Positions 1 through 9,800 of a DNA stretch of 39,174 bases are shown piece by piece; within the stretch, counting starts at the first letter, position 1; each line of letters opens with the position of its first letter. Under the pieces are notes generated by a model. The model was not told the DNA's origin. It searched no databases and was given only the letters and a program-made list of their open reading frames with translations. Made by a program: the position numbers and the translations under genes. Source of the stretch: Acidobacteriota bacterium (GTDB lineage: Bacteria > Acidobacteriota > Terriglobia > Bryobacterales > JACQDG01). The stretch spans positions 1-39,174 of the forward strand of contig JACQDG010000156.1 in NCBI GenBank assembly GCA_016201185.1, given 5' to 3'.

Positions 1-2
1 AC

Positions 3-404
3 CTGAACCGGCTCCAGGCCGGCGATTACCTGGCGCTGCTGGCCTATATCCACATGAATGAGGCCAACGAGAGGCGACTCCAGGCCGCCCGTCATGCTGT
101 TCGTGACCAAAAGAAGGTCGCGACATGCCTGGGCTTTGGCCCGCGCTTCCTTCACTCCACCGGGCAGGCCTACAAGGGCGGGCCTAACACGGGAGTGTTC
201 TTGCAGATCACGGCGGAGTATGCCGACGATCTGCCGGTGCCCGGTCAGAAATACACCTTTGGGATTGTGATTGCGGCGCAGGCGCGCGGCGATCTCCGGG
301 TGCTTTCCGAGCGGAACCGGCGCGCATTGAGGGTTCATCTGGGCGCAGATGTCCCCGCAGGAGTGGCGGTGCTTGGCGCGGCGGTCGAGCAAGCGCTGGC
401 GTAA
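3..404 (+). CDS. Transaldolase/phosphoglucose isomerase fusion, C-terminal fragment
   Basis: This is the 3' end of a gene that begins before the window; the frame is open from base 3 to the TAA at 402-404. The roughly 133 visible residues match the C-terminal part of the phosphoglucose isomerase half of bifunctional tal-pgi proteins, including the stretch GFGPRFLHSTGQ followed by KGGPNTGVFLQIT, where the family keeps active-site residues, and the closing segment RVHLGADV. The isomerase half interconverts glucose 6-phosphate and fructose 6-phosphate in the cytosol. The transaldolase half is not visible, so the fusion is inferred from how closely the tail resembles fused proteins; a standalone isomerase of that subtype is possible. 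It lies 42 bp upstream of the 6-phosphogluconate dehydrogenase gene and probably belongs to the same pentose-phosphate operon. Confidence 0.85.
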   Translation: MNRLQAGDYLALLAYIHMNEANERRLQAARHAVRDQKKVATCLGFGPRFLHSTGQAYKGGPNTGVFLQITAEYADDLPVPGQKYTFGIVIAAQARGDLRVLSERNRRALRVHLGADVPAGVAVLGAAVEQALA

Positions 405-446
405 CAGCGATAAGAGAGGAATTTCATCGAGAAAGGAGCAACTAGC

Positions 447-1430
447 ATGCAACTCGGCATGGTCGGCCTTGGGAGAATGGGGGCCAATATGGTGCGCCGC
501 TTGATGGCAGGGAAGCACCAGTGCGTGGTGTACGATCTCAGCGCGGATAGTGTGAAGCAATTGGCCAGCGAGGGGGCGACCGGCACGACCACGCTGGAGG
601 AGCTCGTACGCAGCCTGAACAAACCACGGGCGGCGTGGGTGATGGTCCCGGCCGGGGATCCGACTGAGAGAACCGTCATGTCGCTGGCCGCGAAAATGGA
701 GCCGGGCGACATCATCATTGACGGCGGCAACTCCTACTTCAAAGACGATGTTCGGCGGGCCAAAGCGCTCCAGCCGAAGGGCATCCAATACGTGGATGTC
801 GGCACCAGCGGCGGTATCTGGGGAGTCGAGCGAGGCTACTGCATGATGATCGGCGGGGAGCCGGCGACGATCCGCCGCCTTGAGCCTATTTTCAATACCC
901 TCGCGCCCGGCCGCGGGGACACCCCTCGCACGCCGGGACGAGAAAAAATGGGCGGCACCGCCGAGGAGGGATACCTGCGCTGTGGCCCGTCCGGCGCGGG
1001 CCATTTCGTGAAGATGGTTCACAACGGCATCGAGTACGGATTGATGCAGGCTTATGCCGAGGGCTTCGACATTTTTCGGAACGCGAACTCCAAGGAGCTT
1101 CCCGAGGAGCACCGCTACGACCTCAATGTGACGGACATTGCCGAAGTCTGGAGGCGCGGCAGCGTGGTCGGCTCCTGGCTGCTCGACCTGACAGCCATGG
1201 CCCTGGCGGAGAATCCATCACTTTCCAGCTTTACCGGCTCCGTTCAGGATTCCGGCGAAGGGCGCTGGACCATCATGGCCGCAGTCGAGGAGGCGGTGCC
1301 GGCCGACGTGCTCTCCGCGTCGCTGTATACGCGTTTCCGGTCGCGGCAGGAGCACACCTTTGCGGAAAGGGTGCTTTCGGCGATGCGGTATAAGTTCGGC
1401 GGCCATGTCGAACGCGCAGCGGGCGGTTAG
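447..1430 (+). CDS. gnd: 6-phosphogluconate dehydrogenase, decarboxylating (short type)
   Basis: The 327-residue product oxidises and decarboxylates 6-phosphogluconate to ribulose 5-phosphate in the cytosol. The Rossmann motif GLGRMG is at residues 7-12, the substrate-loop motif GGNS near residue 93, DVGTSGG near 110, and the helix with the catalytic lysine and asparagine (KMVHNGIEYG) near 190. At about 330 residues it belongs to the short subfamily, which is usually NAD-dependent, rather than the 470-residue NADP-dependent E. coli type; the cofactor preference is inference. A ribosome-binding site (AAAGGAG, 432-438) sits 8 bp before the ATG. The stop is 9 bp before the next gene, so the two are almost certainly co-transcribed. 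If the enzyme makes NADH, it would suit the NADH-oxidising electron-transfer operon further along the window. Confidence 0.93.
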   Translation: MQLGMVGLGRMGANMVRRLMAGKHQCVVYDLSADSVKQLASEGATGTTTLEELVRSLNKPRAAWVMVPAGDPTERTVMSLAAKMEPGDIIIDGGNSYFKDDVRRAKALQPKGIQYVDVGTSGGIWGVERGYCMMIGGEPATIRRLEPIFNTLAPGRGDTPRTPGREKMGGTAEEGYLRCGPSGAGHFVKMVHNGIEYGLMQAYAEGFDIFRNANSKELPEEHRYDLNVTDIAEVWRRGSVVGSWLLDLTAMALAENPSLSSFTGSVQDSGEGRWTIMAAVEEAVPADVLSASLYTRFRSRQEHTFAERVLSAMRYKFGGHVERAAGG

Positions 1431-1439
1431 GAGCGGCTT

Positions 1440-2165
1440 ATGGCAAGCGCAAAAAAGAGCAACGAACATCCCGATTCGAAGCGAACACTGGCAGTTGACA
1501 TAGGCGGCACAGGCATCAAGGTTATGGTTTTGGATGAAAACGGGAGACCGCTGACGGAGCGGTCCCGGGTGGGGACTCCCCAGCCGGCCACTCCGAGCGC
1601 GGTGCTCGGAGCTATCGTAGGCTTAGTCAAGAAGCAGGACGCCTTCAGCCGCGCCTCCGTCGGGTTTCCGGGCGTTGTCCGCAACGGCATCACGGAAACG
1701 GCGCCCAACCTGAATCCGGCGTGGAAGGGTTTTAATTTGGCTCAAACGCTCTCCAGGCGACTGGGCAAGCCGGTGAGAGTGGCCAATGACGCAGACGTGC
1801 AAGGGTTCGGAGCCATCACCGGGCGCGGCGTCGAACTGGTGGTTACCCTGGGAACCGGTCTCGGTTCGGCGCTTTTTGTCAATGGCCGGCTCGTACCCAA
1901 TTTGGAAGTAGCCCATCATGCCTTTCGAAAAGGCAAAACCTACGAGGAGAATCTGGGCAACGCCGCGTTGAAAAAGGCCGGGAAAAAGAAATGGAACAAG
2001 ACGCTGCGCCGGGCCATTTTAGAGCTCGAGCGCCTGTTTAACTACGACTTCCTGTTCATCGGCGGCGGCAATGCGAAGAAGATCGCTGGCGGGCTGCCGA
2101 CCAACGTCAAAGTTGTTTCGAACGTCGCCGGGCTGCTGGGCGGAATCGCTTTGTGGCGCGACTAG
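1440..2165 (+). CDS. ppgK: ROK-family glucokinase, probably polyphosphate glucokinase
   Basis: The 241-residue protein phosphorylates glucose to glucose 6-phosphate. It begins with the ROK phosphate-binding motif AVDIGGTGIKVMVLD (about residues 18-32), has the catalytic-aspartate segment ANDADVQGFG (about 114-123) and the second phosphate loop TLGTGLGSALF (about 136-146). Its length, and the lysine-rich segment near residues 177-187 (LKKAGKKKWNK), resemble polyphosphate glucokinases rather than the longer ROK repressors; use of polyphosphate instead of ATP is inferred. GGAG at 1430-1433 precedes the ATG by 6 bp and overlaps the stop of the preceding dehydrogenase gene. Its place between two pentose-phosphate dehydrogenases suggests that it feeds glucose 6-phosphate directly into that pathway. 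Confidence 0.85.
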   Translation: MASAKKSNEHPDSKRTLAVDIGGTGIKVMVLDENGRPLTERSRVGTPQPATPSAVLGAIVGLVKKQDAFSRASVGFPGVVRNGITETAPNLNPAWKGFNLAQTLSRRLGKPVRVANDADVQGFGAITGRGVELVVTLGTGLGSALFVNGRLVPNLEVAHHAFRKGKTYEENLGNAALKKAGKKKWNKTLRRAILELERLFNYDFLFIGGGNAKKIAGGLPTNVKVVSNVAGLLGGIALWRD

Positions 2166-2227
2166 GCACCCGCCGGCCGCTGCAAAGGACAATCATTGGA
2201 AGGGAAGATACGCAAGGGGGAATGGCA

Positions 2228-3718
2228 ATGACAACCACAGAGGCCATCCGCGGAGCAGCGGAAAAGGCCACTCATTCTGGCGATCCGTGCGTGATAGTGA
2301 TCTTCGGCGCCGCGGGAGACCTGACCAAGCGCAAACTGATCCCGGCGCTTTACAACCTGGCGAAGGGCAATTTGCTCCCGAGGAACTTCGCGGTGGTTGG
2401 GCTCGCGCGTAACGAGATGAACACGGAGCAGTTTCGCGAGAGAATGAGCCAGGACATCCAGGAGTTTGCCACCGACCACTTCGATCACAACCTCTGGGAA
2501 GGGATGGTCAAGAGGCTCTACTACATGCCGGGGACGTTCGGGGATGCCAACGCGTACAAGAATCTACGAGCCCTTCTGGGCCGGGTCGATCAAGAGCAGG
2601 GCACACGCTGCAACTACCTCTTTTACCTGGCCACCAATCCCAGCTTCTTCGGTGAGATCATCCGCCAACTGGGGACCGTGGGTCTCGCGCATGAGGAGAA
2701 CGGCCAATGGCGGCGAGTGATCATTGAGAAACCGTTTGGGCGCGACCTCGACACCGCCCGGGTTCTCAACAAAGAGATCACGAAAACTCTCGAGGAGAGC
2801 CAGATCTACCGCATCGACCACTATCTGGGTAAGGAGACCGTGCAAAACATTATGGTCTTCCGTTTCGGCAACAGCATCTTCGAGCCGGTGTGGAACCGTC
2901 GTTATATCGACCACGTGCAGATCACCGTCGCGGAGACGGTGGGGGTGGAACAGCGCGGCCTCTACTACGAAGAGGCGGGCGCGCTCCGCGACATGGTGCC
3001 GAACCACATTTTCCAACTGATCGCTCTGATCGCCATGGAGCCCCCGATCTCCTTCGACGCGGAGGAGGTCCGCGACGAAAAAGCGAAGGTGCTGCGCGCC
3101 ATCCAGCCCCTGGACCCGGAAGATGTGCTGACCCGCGCGGTACGCGGGCAGTATGGCGAAGGCACCATCAACCGGGAGAGTGCGCCTGGTTACCGCAGGG
3201 AAGTGGACGTGGCGCCGGACTCGCCAACAGAGACATTTGTGGCGCTGAAGCTGTTGATCGACAACTGGCGCTGGGCGGATGTGCCGTTTTACCTGCGGAC
3301 CGGCAAGCGGATGCCCAAGCGCTTGACCGAGATCGCGATTCAGTACAAGCGCGCTCCGTTCCTGCTGTTTCGCAAGACGCCCGTCGAACACCTGACTCCG
3401 AACCTTCTGGTTTTGCAAATCCAGCCGGACGAAGGCATCAAGGTACGCTTCGGCGCAAAGGTGCCCGGGCCGACGGTGCAGATGGGAGCGGTGGATATGG
3501 ACTTTCGCTATGCCGATTACTTCGGCACCACGCCCAGCACCCGGCCGCCATGCAGCACCACGGCGCAGTTGTACAAGCTGTCCTCGATCCGGAGCGGCAC
3601 GCCGACCACCGCGACCAGGCGATGCTTCGCCGTCGCTGCAGCGACCTGGCGCAAGCCATCGAGCACCCTTATCTCGGCCCGCCAAGAAACCACGCTACAT
3701 TGCGGCCGCTGTGAATGA
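2228..3718 (+). CDS. zwf: Glucose-6-phosphate dehydrogenase with aberrant C-terminus
   Basis: This enzyme oxidises glucose 6-phosphate to 6-phosphogluconolactone. The nucleotide-binding motif FGAAGDLTKRKL lies near residue 25, EKPFG near 170, and the active-site motif RIDHYLGKE near 196. Of two close ATGs (2222 and 2228), the second is chosen because AAGGGGG (2214-2220) is then 7 bp away instead of 1. Recognisable homology runs to FRYADYFGTTPST, ending near base 3540 (residue about 437). The usual final segment (about 70 residues, beginning with a GYETLLYD-like stretch) is absent, and about 59 residues of low-complexity, Ser/Thr/Arg-rich sequence replace it. The other + frames do not restore the family C-terminus. 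The last 50 bp overlap the convergent lactonase gene. Whether the product is active is uncertain; a deletion or an assembly join at about 3540 would both explain this. Confidence 0.88.
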   Translation: MTTTEAIRGAAEKATHSGDPCVIVIFGAAGDLTKRKLIPALYNLAKGNLLPRNFAVVGLARNEMNTEQFRERMSQDIQEFATDHFDHNLWEGMVKRLYYMPGTFGDANAYKNLRALLGRVDQEQGTRCNYLFYLATNPSFFGEIIRQLGTVGLAHEENGQWRRVIIEKPFGRDLDTARVLNKEITKTLEESQIYRIDHYLGKETVQNIMVFRFGNSIFEPVWNRRYIDHVQITVAETVGVEQRGLYYEEAGALRDMVPNHIFQLIALIAMEPPISFDAEEVRDEKAKVLRAIQPLDPEDVLTRAVRGQYGEGTINRESAPGYRREVDVAPDSPTETFVALKLLIDNWRWADVPFYLRTGKRMPKRLTEIAIQYKRAPFLLFRKTPVEHLTPNLLVLQIQPDEGIKVRFGAKVPGPTVQMGAVDMDFRYADYFGTTPSTRPPCSTTAQLYKLSSIRSGTPTTATRRCFAVAAATWRKPSSTLISARQETTLHCGRCE

Positions 3719-4379
3719 CGATCTGGGAGGGCCAGCGGTGCGGGTCGTAAGGCTCATGCAGCACGGTGTGAATGATCGGGGCTTTCTCGCCGCCAGCCGT
3801 GAAAAACAGGATCTGACGCGCGGCCAGCAAGACGCCTGGCAGCAGGGTGATGCGCCAGGTGGTCAGCTTTGCTACGTGGACCGCGGCGGCGATACCGGAC
3901 CTGTCATCCACCAGAGCTTCGCCCGGGAACAAACTGGCGGTATGGCCGTCGGCGCCGAGGCCCAGGTGCAAGACGTCGAAAGAAGGCAGCGTGCCCTCAG
4001 TCAGCCTGAAAAACTGGCGGATATTTTCCGTGTACTGCTGGGCCGCCGACTCAGCGGGCAGTTCAGCCCGGATGCGATGGATCTGGCCCTCAGGGATGCG
4101 TGCCGGGCCGAGAAGCGCTTCCTGGGCGAGCCGGTAATTGCTATCGGAGTGTGCCGGAGGAACCACGCGCTCGTCCACCCAAAAGACATGGACGCCGTCC
4201 CAGCGAAAGGGGGAAGCCGCGAGCCTGGCGAAAAGAACCTGCGGCGTGGTCCCGCCGGAAAGAGCCAGCGTGGCGAAACCCCGGTCCTTTCGCGCCTCTT
4301 CCAACCGCCCGATCACATATTGAGCGGCGGCTTCGGCGGCAGTTTCCAGATCGGGCCGCTCATGCCATTGAATCGCCAT
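3669..4379 (-). CDS. pgl: 6-phosphogluconolactonase
   Basis: The protein hydrolyses 6-phosphogluconolactone to 6-phosphogluconate, the step between the two dehydrogenases encoded upstream. It shows the DevB/Pgl family hallmarks: LALSGGTTPQVLF near the N-terminus, VHVFWVDERVVPP, HSDSNYRLA, the LGLGADGHTASLFPG signature, and a C-terminal HEPYDPHRWPSQ segment. The ATG at 4379 gives 236 residues and begins where homologues usually begin; the frame stays open to a TTG at 4457, which would add 26 residues, and neither start has a clear ribosome-binding site. It faces zwf tail to tail, the two coding regions overlapping by 50 bp, so it is transcribed separately from the rest of the pathway block. 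Confidence 0.9.
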   Translation of the reverse strand: MAIQWHERPDLETAAEAAAQYVIGRLEEARKDRGFATLALSGGTTPQVLFARLAASPFRWDGVHVFWVDERVVPPAHSDSNYRLAQEALLGPARIPEGQIHRIRAELPAESAAQQYTENIRQFFRLTEGTLPSFDVLHLGLGADGHTASLFPGEALVDDRSGIAAAVHVAKLTTWRITLLPGVLLAARQILFFTAGGEKAPIIHTVLHEPYDPHRWPSQIVIHSGRNVAWFLGGPR

Positions 4380-4705
4380 TTGCTGAAAATCTGCGCCGGC
4401 CGCGTGCACTTGTCGGCGGCCCTTTAGGATAATATCCCTGGGCAACGGCAGGTTCAAGAACCAATTTCTTGCAGAAATATCAGCGAGCGAGATGATTCAG
4501 GAGGAGTTCAGGAACTTGCTCGCGGCTCCGGATGCCAGCAGCCACGAGCTTTGAACGCTTCCAATGAGAATCCGGGCCTCATATCATGGAAACTGTTCAT
4601 GGAAACTGTACTTGCCCGGGCACACTAAGCTGTGGTAGTTTTTCGCCGACATTCGTCGGCTGGCTTTGAAAGAGCTCTCATGGGACGGCGTGCGTTGGAG
4701 GTCTC
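4380..4705. promoter_or_regulatory. Divergent intergenic region between pgl and the beta-barrel gene
   Basis: This 326-bp stretch separates two divergent genes and should hold promoters for both. It contains a perfect 13-bp tandem repeat (4584-4609) and a small inverted repeat GCCGAC-ATTC-GTCGGC (4645-4660). A weak sigma70-like pair, TTGCCC (4612-4617) and TAGTTT (4636-4641) with 18 bp spacing, lies on the + strand ahead of the TTG start at 4706. If the TTG at 4457 is the true pgl start, the first 78 bases are coding. Confidence 0.35.
4584..4609. repeat. Perfect 13-bp tandem duplication (TCATGGAAACTGT x2)
   Basis: Two identical, directly adjacent copies of TCATGGAAACTGT occupy 4584-4596 and 4597-4609, just upstream of a weak -35-like TTGCCC. 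Tandem copies upstream of a gene can be regulator-binding sites, but no regulator is recognisable here and a chance microduplication is also possible. Confidence 0.6.
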
Positions 4706-6850
4706 TTGGTTCGAAAGCTGAACGCGGCGTCTCCGCTGCTGGCGTTGTCGCTCTGGATTCCTGGCGCCAGGGTGAGTGCCACAATCACTCAGGCGGGCGC
4801 TCAGAGTCCTCCCGCTTTTGTGCAACGCATTCCGCGGCAGGCCGCGGCGGCCACGGCCGCCATACAAGGCATCGTGCGGAATGAGGATCGTCTGGGCCTG
4901 GGCGGTGTGACGGTCATTCTCCGGGATGTTTCTGGCGGCCAGAGTTTTCAGGCGAACACTACCGGCGACGGCGTCTTCCGCCTGCTCAACTTGCCCGCAG
5001 GCCGCTATGAGATGACCGCTCGGCGGGAAGGGTTCGAGCCCTTTGAGCGAGCGGACATTCCGCTCGCGGCGGGCGACGTTTTCACCTTAGATATGAGTTT
5101 GAAAATGATTCCCGCCGCTGGTCCCATGCGCCTGCGCGAGCTGCCGCGATGGCCGGACCTCGGCCCCTTACCGCCTCCGCCTGCGGCTGCTCCAGCGTCT
5201 CCGTATCACACGCTTACCTGGGCTCCTGCCCCAGGACCTGCCGGCGAGCCGCCACAAGCCTTGCCGCCGGACGACAAGGTCTTTGCTCGCGTGCCAGATC
5301 GCTGGACCTACCAATGGCCAATCTACCGCCGCTACTCCGAGAGTGGCGAGTACCCCTGGACGGTCGGCCACTGGTACGACCCCTTTAGCCGCCACAAGCT
5401 CAAGGGAGACTACCCCCTGTTTGGAAGAACCTTTCTGAACATAACCGGCACCAGCGACACCTTCGTCGATGGCCGACGCCTGCCTACCCCGAGCAACGTC
5501 GGCGCGGAGCGTCCCGGGAGCAAAGAGTTTTTCGGGCGGTCCGGCCAGTTCTTCACCAGTGAAAACCTGAGCTTTTCATTTGATCTCTTCCACGGCGACA
5601 CCTCTTTTCGCCCGATTGACTGGCGCTTCAGGGTAACACCGGAGGTAAACATCAACTACTTCAACGTCAAGGAGAGAGGCATTGTCAACGCCGATGTAAG
5701 GAAAGGGACGACTCGCACCGACGCCCACCTCGGGCTGCAGGAAGCGTTCTTCGAAGTCAAGCTGCACGACCTGAGCCATGACTATGACTTCGTCTCAGCG
5801 CGCGCCGGCATCCAGCCCTTTACCAGCGATTTCCGGGGGTTCATATTCTCCGATCAGGAGCCCGGTTTCCGGCTGTTCGGCAACCTACGTTCCAACCGCT
5901 ACCAGTACAACGCGGCTTATTTTTCCATGCTGGAGAAGGATACGAACAGCGGCCTGAATACCCTGCAGAGCCGCAACCAGCAAGTATTCATTGCAAATCT
6001 TTACCGGCAGGACTTTATCAAGCTGGGTTACACCATCCAGGCCAGCTTTCACTACGACAAGGACGATCCATCCTTTCAACTCGACAACAACAACTTCCTG
6101 GTTCGGCCCGCCCCGATCGGCAACGTGAGAGAGCACAGCATCCGGGCGTATTACCTGGGCGTGGCCGGGGATGGGCATATCGGCCGGATCAACGTCAGTC
6201 ACGCTTTCTATCAGGTCTTAGGCCACGATAAATTCAACCTCATCGCCGGAAGACGTGTGGACATCAATGCGCGCATGGCGGCGCTGGAACTGTCGCGTGA
6301 CAAAGACTGGATGCGGTTCAAGGCGTCATTCTTCTGGGCGTCGGGCGATTCCAACCCCCGCGACGGCCACGCCCACGGGTTTGACGCCATCTTCGACAAC
6401 CCGAATTTTGCCGGAGGTTTTTTCAGTTTCTGGGGCCGGGAGGGAATCCGGCTGACCAGCACCGGGGTCGGTCTGGATGGGTTAAACAGCCTCCTACCGA
6501 GCTTGCGTTCCAGCAAGACACAAGGCCAGGCGAACTTCGTCAATCCCGGGCTGTACCTGTACAATGCGGGGGCGGACCTGGATCTCACGCCCAAGATGCG
6601 CGTCTCCCTCAACGAGAACCTCGTTCGGTTCCACCACACCGCGCCACTGGAACTGCTCCTTTTCCAGAAACCCGTGCACGCCGGAATCGGGTCAGACTCC
6701 AGCATCGGCGCTTCCTATCGCCCGACCTTGTCGGACAACATTATCTTCACCGGCGGCGTCAGTGTTTTCTCTCCGTTCCGGGGCTTCCGGGAAATATATA
6801 CCGGTCAAACGCTGGTCTCGCTTTTCAGCAATATAAGGGTCAGGTTTTAG
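4706..6850 (+). CDS. Outer-membrane beta-barrel protein with N-terminal carboxypeptidase-regulatory-like domain
   Basis: The 714-residue protein has a probable signal peptide (about residues 1-28, LLALSLWIPGARVSA). A carboxypeptidase-regulatory-like beta-sandwich follows at about 50-135, with the typical run GVTVILRD, GDGVFRLLNLPAGRYEMTAR. Next come a proline-rich linker (about 145-195) and a long region of alternating polar and aromatic strands that ends in IRVRF, the terminal phenylalanine expected of an outer-membrane barrel. No TonB-receptor plug is evident, unlike the two Oar-like proteins later in the window. The start is a TTG with GGAG (4697-4700) 5 bp upstream. Its stop lies 20-26 bp before the multiheme cytochrome gene, so the pair is probably one operon, which suggests (inference) that this barrel carries, anchors or exports the cytochrome. 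No specific family name is recognised. Confidence 0.8.
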   Translation: MVRKLNAASPLLALSLWIPGARVSATITQAGAQSPPAFVQRIPRQAAAATAAIQGIVRNEDRLGLGGVTVILRDVSGGQSFQANTTGDGVFRLLNLPAGRYEMTARREGFEPFERADIPLAAGDVFTLDMSLKMIPAAGPMRLRELPRWPDLGPLPPPPAAAPASPYHTLTWAPAPGPAGEPPQALPPDDKVFARVPDRWTYQWPIYRRYSESGEYPWTVGHWYDPFSRHKLKGDYPLFGRTFLNITGTSDTFVDGRRLPTPSNVGAERPGSKEFFGRSGQFFTSENLSFSFDLFHGDTSFRPIDWRFRVTPEVNINYFNVKERGIVNADVRKGTTRTDAHLGLQEAFFEVKLHDLSHDYDFVSARAGIQPFTSDFRGFIFSDQEPGFRLFGNLRSNRYQYNAAYFSMLEKDTNSGLNTLQSRNQQVFIANLYRQDFIKLGYTIQASFHYDKDDPSFQLDNNNFLVRPAPIGNVREHSIRAYYLGVAGDGHIGRINVSHAFYQVLGHDKFNLIAGRRVDINARMAALELSRDKDWMRFKASFFWASGDSNPRDGHAHGFDAIFDNPNFAGGFFSFWGREGIRLTSTGVGLDGLNSLLPSLRSSKTQGQANFVNPGLYLYNAGADLDLTPKMRVSLNENLVRFHHTAPLELLLFQKPVHAGIGSDSSIGASYRPTLSDNIIFTGGVSVFSPFRGFREIYTGQTLVSLFSNIRVRF

Positions 6851-6876
6851 CAAGGGCAAAACGGCAACTTTTGAAA

Positions 6877-9800
6877 ATGTTTGAACTCTTGAAGGGCTCT
6901 GGAACGGCGGCAGGCAGCCGCCATCGTCAACTGGTGCGGTTCGGTTCTCCGGGCCTGGCGGCCGGCCTGTGTCTGCTCTTGTGCCTATTCTTGACGCTTT
7001 CGCCTACTCCCGCCCAGGAAGAGCAGAGGTCGCGGCCATCCGCCGTTTCACGACTCGTCAACGAGACGCAGGCGGAAGCAGACCAAAAGAGCGCCGGTTG
7101 CATCACCTGTCACGTCAAGACGGATGCGCCCACCATGCATACGACTGGAACCGTGCGCCTCGGTTGCGCCGATTGCCATGGCGGGAATGTCGAAGCGCGA
7201 GTCCCGGCCGGAACGGCGCCGGGCTCTGCTGCCTACGAGGAGGCGAAGAAAAAAGCGCATCCGCAGCCCCGCATCCCGAGCCTCTGGAAAGGCTCGGCCA
7301 ATCCAGTGCGCCCCTATACTGGTTGGCTCCAAGAGAGCAAAGAATATATTCAGTTTGTCAATCCCGGTGATCTGCGCGTGGCTGAGCAGACCTGCGGGTC
7401 GGTGGGCTGTCACCCCCAAGAAGTGCGGGCGGTTCGGACCAGCATGATGACGCACGGCGCCATGTTGTGGCAGGCGGCGCTTTACAACAATGGCGGCTTC
7501 CCCTACAAGAATGCCCGGTTTGGCGAGAATTATTCTGCGGACGGTTTACCCCAGCGGATCAGCACCTGGCCGCCGCCGAGCCAGGAGCAAACCAAGAGCA
7601 AGGGCATCCTTCCCCACCTGGATCCGCTTCCTCGCTGGGAGGTTTCCGAGCCCGGCAACGTGCTGCGCGTTTTCGAGCGCGGCGGGGGGCCGCGCCCTGA
7701 GATTGGCAGCCCTAATCCGAAAGAGGATCCCGGCCGGCCCGACGAAAAGTTGAGCGACCGCGGTTTTGGCACGCTGCTGCGGACGGATCCGGTATTTCTC
7801 GGTCTGCAAAAAACACGACTGCTCGACCCGCTGCTTTCGCTTCCCGGCACCAACGACCACCCTGGCGATTATCGCAACAGCGGCTGTTCAGCCTGCCACG
7901 TGATTTACGCCAACGATCGCTCCTCCATCCACTCCGGGTCCTACGCCGTGTACGGCAACCAGGCCAGGAGCGCCGAGGCGGATCCCACTATTCCCCGGAA
8001 TGAATCCGGCCATCCCATCAAGCACGAATTCACTCGCGCCATCCCAACCAGTCAATGCATCGTTTGCCACATCCATCCCGGAACCAATATGGTAGCTACC
8101 TACCTGGGCTACACCTGGTGGGACAACGAGATGGACGGCGAGTTCATGTACCCGAAAAAACAACGTCACCCCACCGACGAAGACAGGTACCGGGCGTGGG
8201 TATCGAATCCGGAGGCAGCCTCGGTGAATGGGCTATGGTCCGACCCCGGCTTTCTGGAGAAAGTTGGCACCCCTGAATTCAACCGGCAGCTCCAGCACAC
8301 CCAGTTTGCCGATTTCCACGGCCACGGCTGGGTGTTCCGCGCCGTTTACAAGAGGGACCGTAAAGGCCGCTTGCTCGACGCCGAAGACCATATCGTCCCG
8401 TTCGGGGACAAGGACAAGTTCCAGAAGGCGGTTCAGCTCCGGGACATCCACCTCGAAAAGGGAATGCACTGCGAGGACTGCCATTTCGCTCAGGATAACC
8501 ACGGCAACGGTAACATTTACGGAGAGACGCGGAACGCTCTCGAAATTGATTGCGTCGATTGCCACGGGACCATCCAGCAGCAAGCTACTCTGCACACGTC
8601 CGGCCCCGCTGCGCCACCGGGCGGCACGGATCTGCAACTGTTGCGCACGCCGTGGGGGCAGCGGCGGTTCTACTGGCAGGACGGTAAGTTGTATCAGCGC
8701 TCCATGGTCGAGAAGGACCGCCTGCCGTGGGAAGTGGTGCAGGCGGTCGATACCATAACCCCCGGCAATCCGCATTACAGCGAAAAATCCCGCCTGGCGA
8801 AAACCATTCTCAAGGACGGCAAGAGCTGGGGAGGCGCGCCGCAGGATGAGTCACAGTTGGCTCACGCGAACAGCAAGATGACCTGCTACGCCTGCCACTC
8901 GTCGTGGACCACCAGTTGCTTCGGGTGCCATCTGCCCATGGCCGCCAACCGCAAGATGCCGATGCTCCACAATGAAGGGCTGACGGCGCGGAATTACACC
9001 ACCTACAACTTTGAGGTCTTGCGCGACGACATTTACATGCTGGGCATTGACGGCACCGTGACCAAGCACCGTATAGCGCCTACGCGCTCCACTTGCGCGG
9101 TGGTGGTGAGCTCCCAGAACGCGAACCGCGGCTGGCTGTACTACATGCAGCAGACGATTTCCGCCGAAGGGTTCAGCGGGTTCGGCTTTAGTCCCTATTA
9201 CCCCCACACCGTGCGCTCCAAAGAAACGAAGAACTGCACGGATTGCCACGTTTCGCAGGCGGGGGACAACAATGCCTGGATGGCGCAGATCCTGATGCAG
9301 GGAACGAATCTTGTGAATTTCATGGGGCGCTACGTTTATGTCGCGATAGGGAATAAGGGGTTTGAGGCGATTTCCGTCGCCGAGCACGATGATCCGCCCG
9401 CCGTGATCGGCAGCGATTTGCAGCGGATCGCCTACCCCGAGAGTTACGAGGAGCATCTCAAACGCCACCGCGAACTCCAGGAAAGCGACCATCATCCGGG
9501 AAACGTTCTGGACGTGCAGTTGCGCGGCGAGTATCTCTACGCCGCACTGGGGGAAGGCGGATTCCGCGTCTATGACGTTGCCAACGTCGACAATAAAGAC
9601 TTCTCGGAAAAGATGGTCACGGCGCCGGTATCTCCGCTGGGACAGCGTTTCTACGTCAAAACCAAGTATGCAGCGGCCATCGCCTCTCCTTCCACACTGG
9701 CCGTCGATCCCCTCCGCACCCGCATCCCGGAAAATGAGGAGCAGCCGATCGCCCTGCTATATGGTTTCCTTTATGTGGCGGACAAGTACGAGGGGCTGGT

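Noticed and set aside
2564..3685. 373-codon open frame on the - strand
   Set aside because: It is antisense to the conserved part of glucose-6-phosphate dehydrogenase, with no recognisable motif and no ribosome-binding site.
3510..4427. 305-codon open frame on the + strand
   Set aside because: It is mostly antisense to 6-phosphogluconolactonase and has no family motif.
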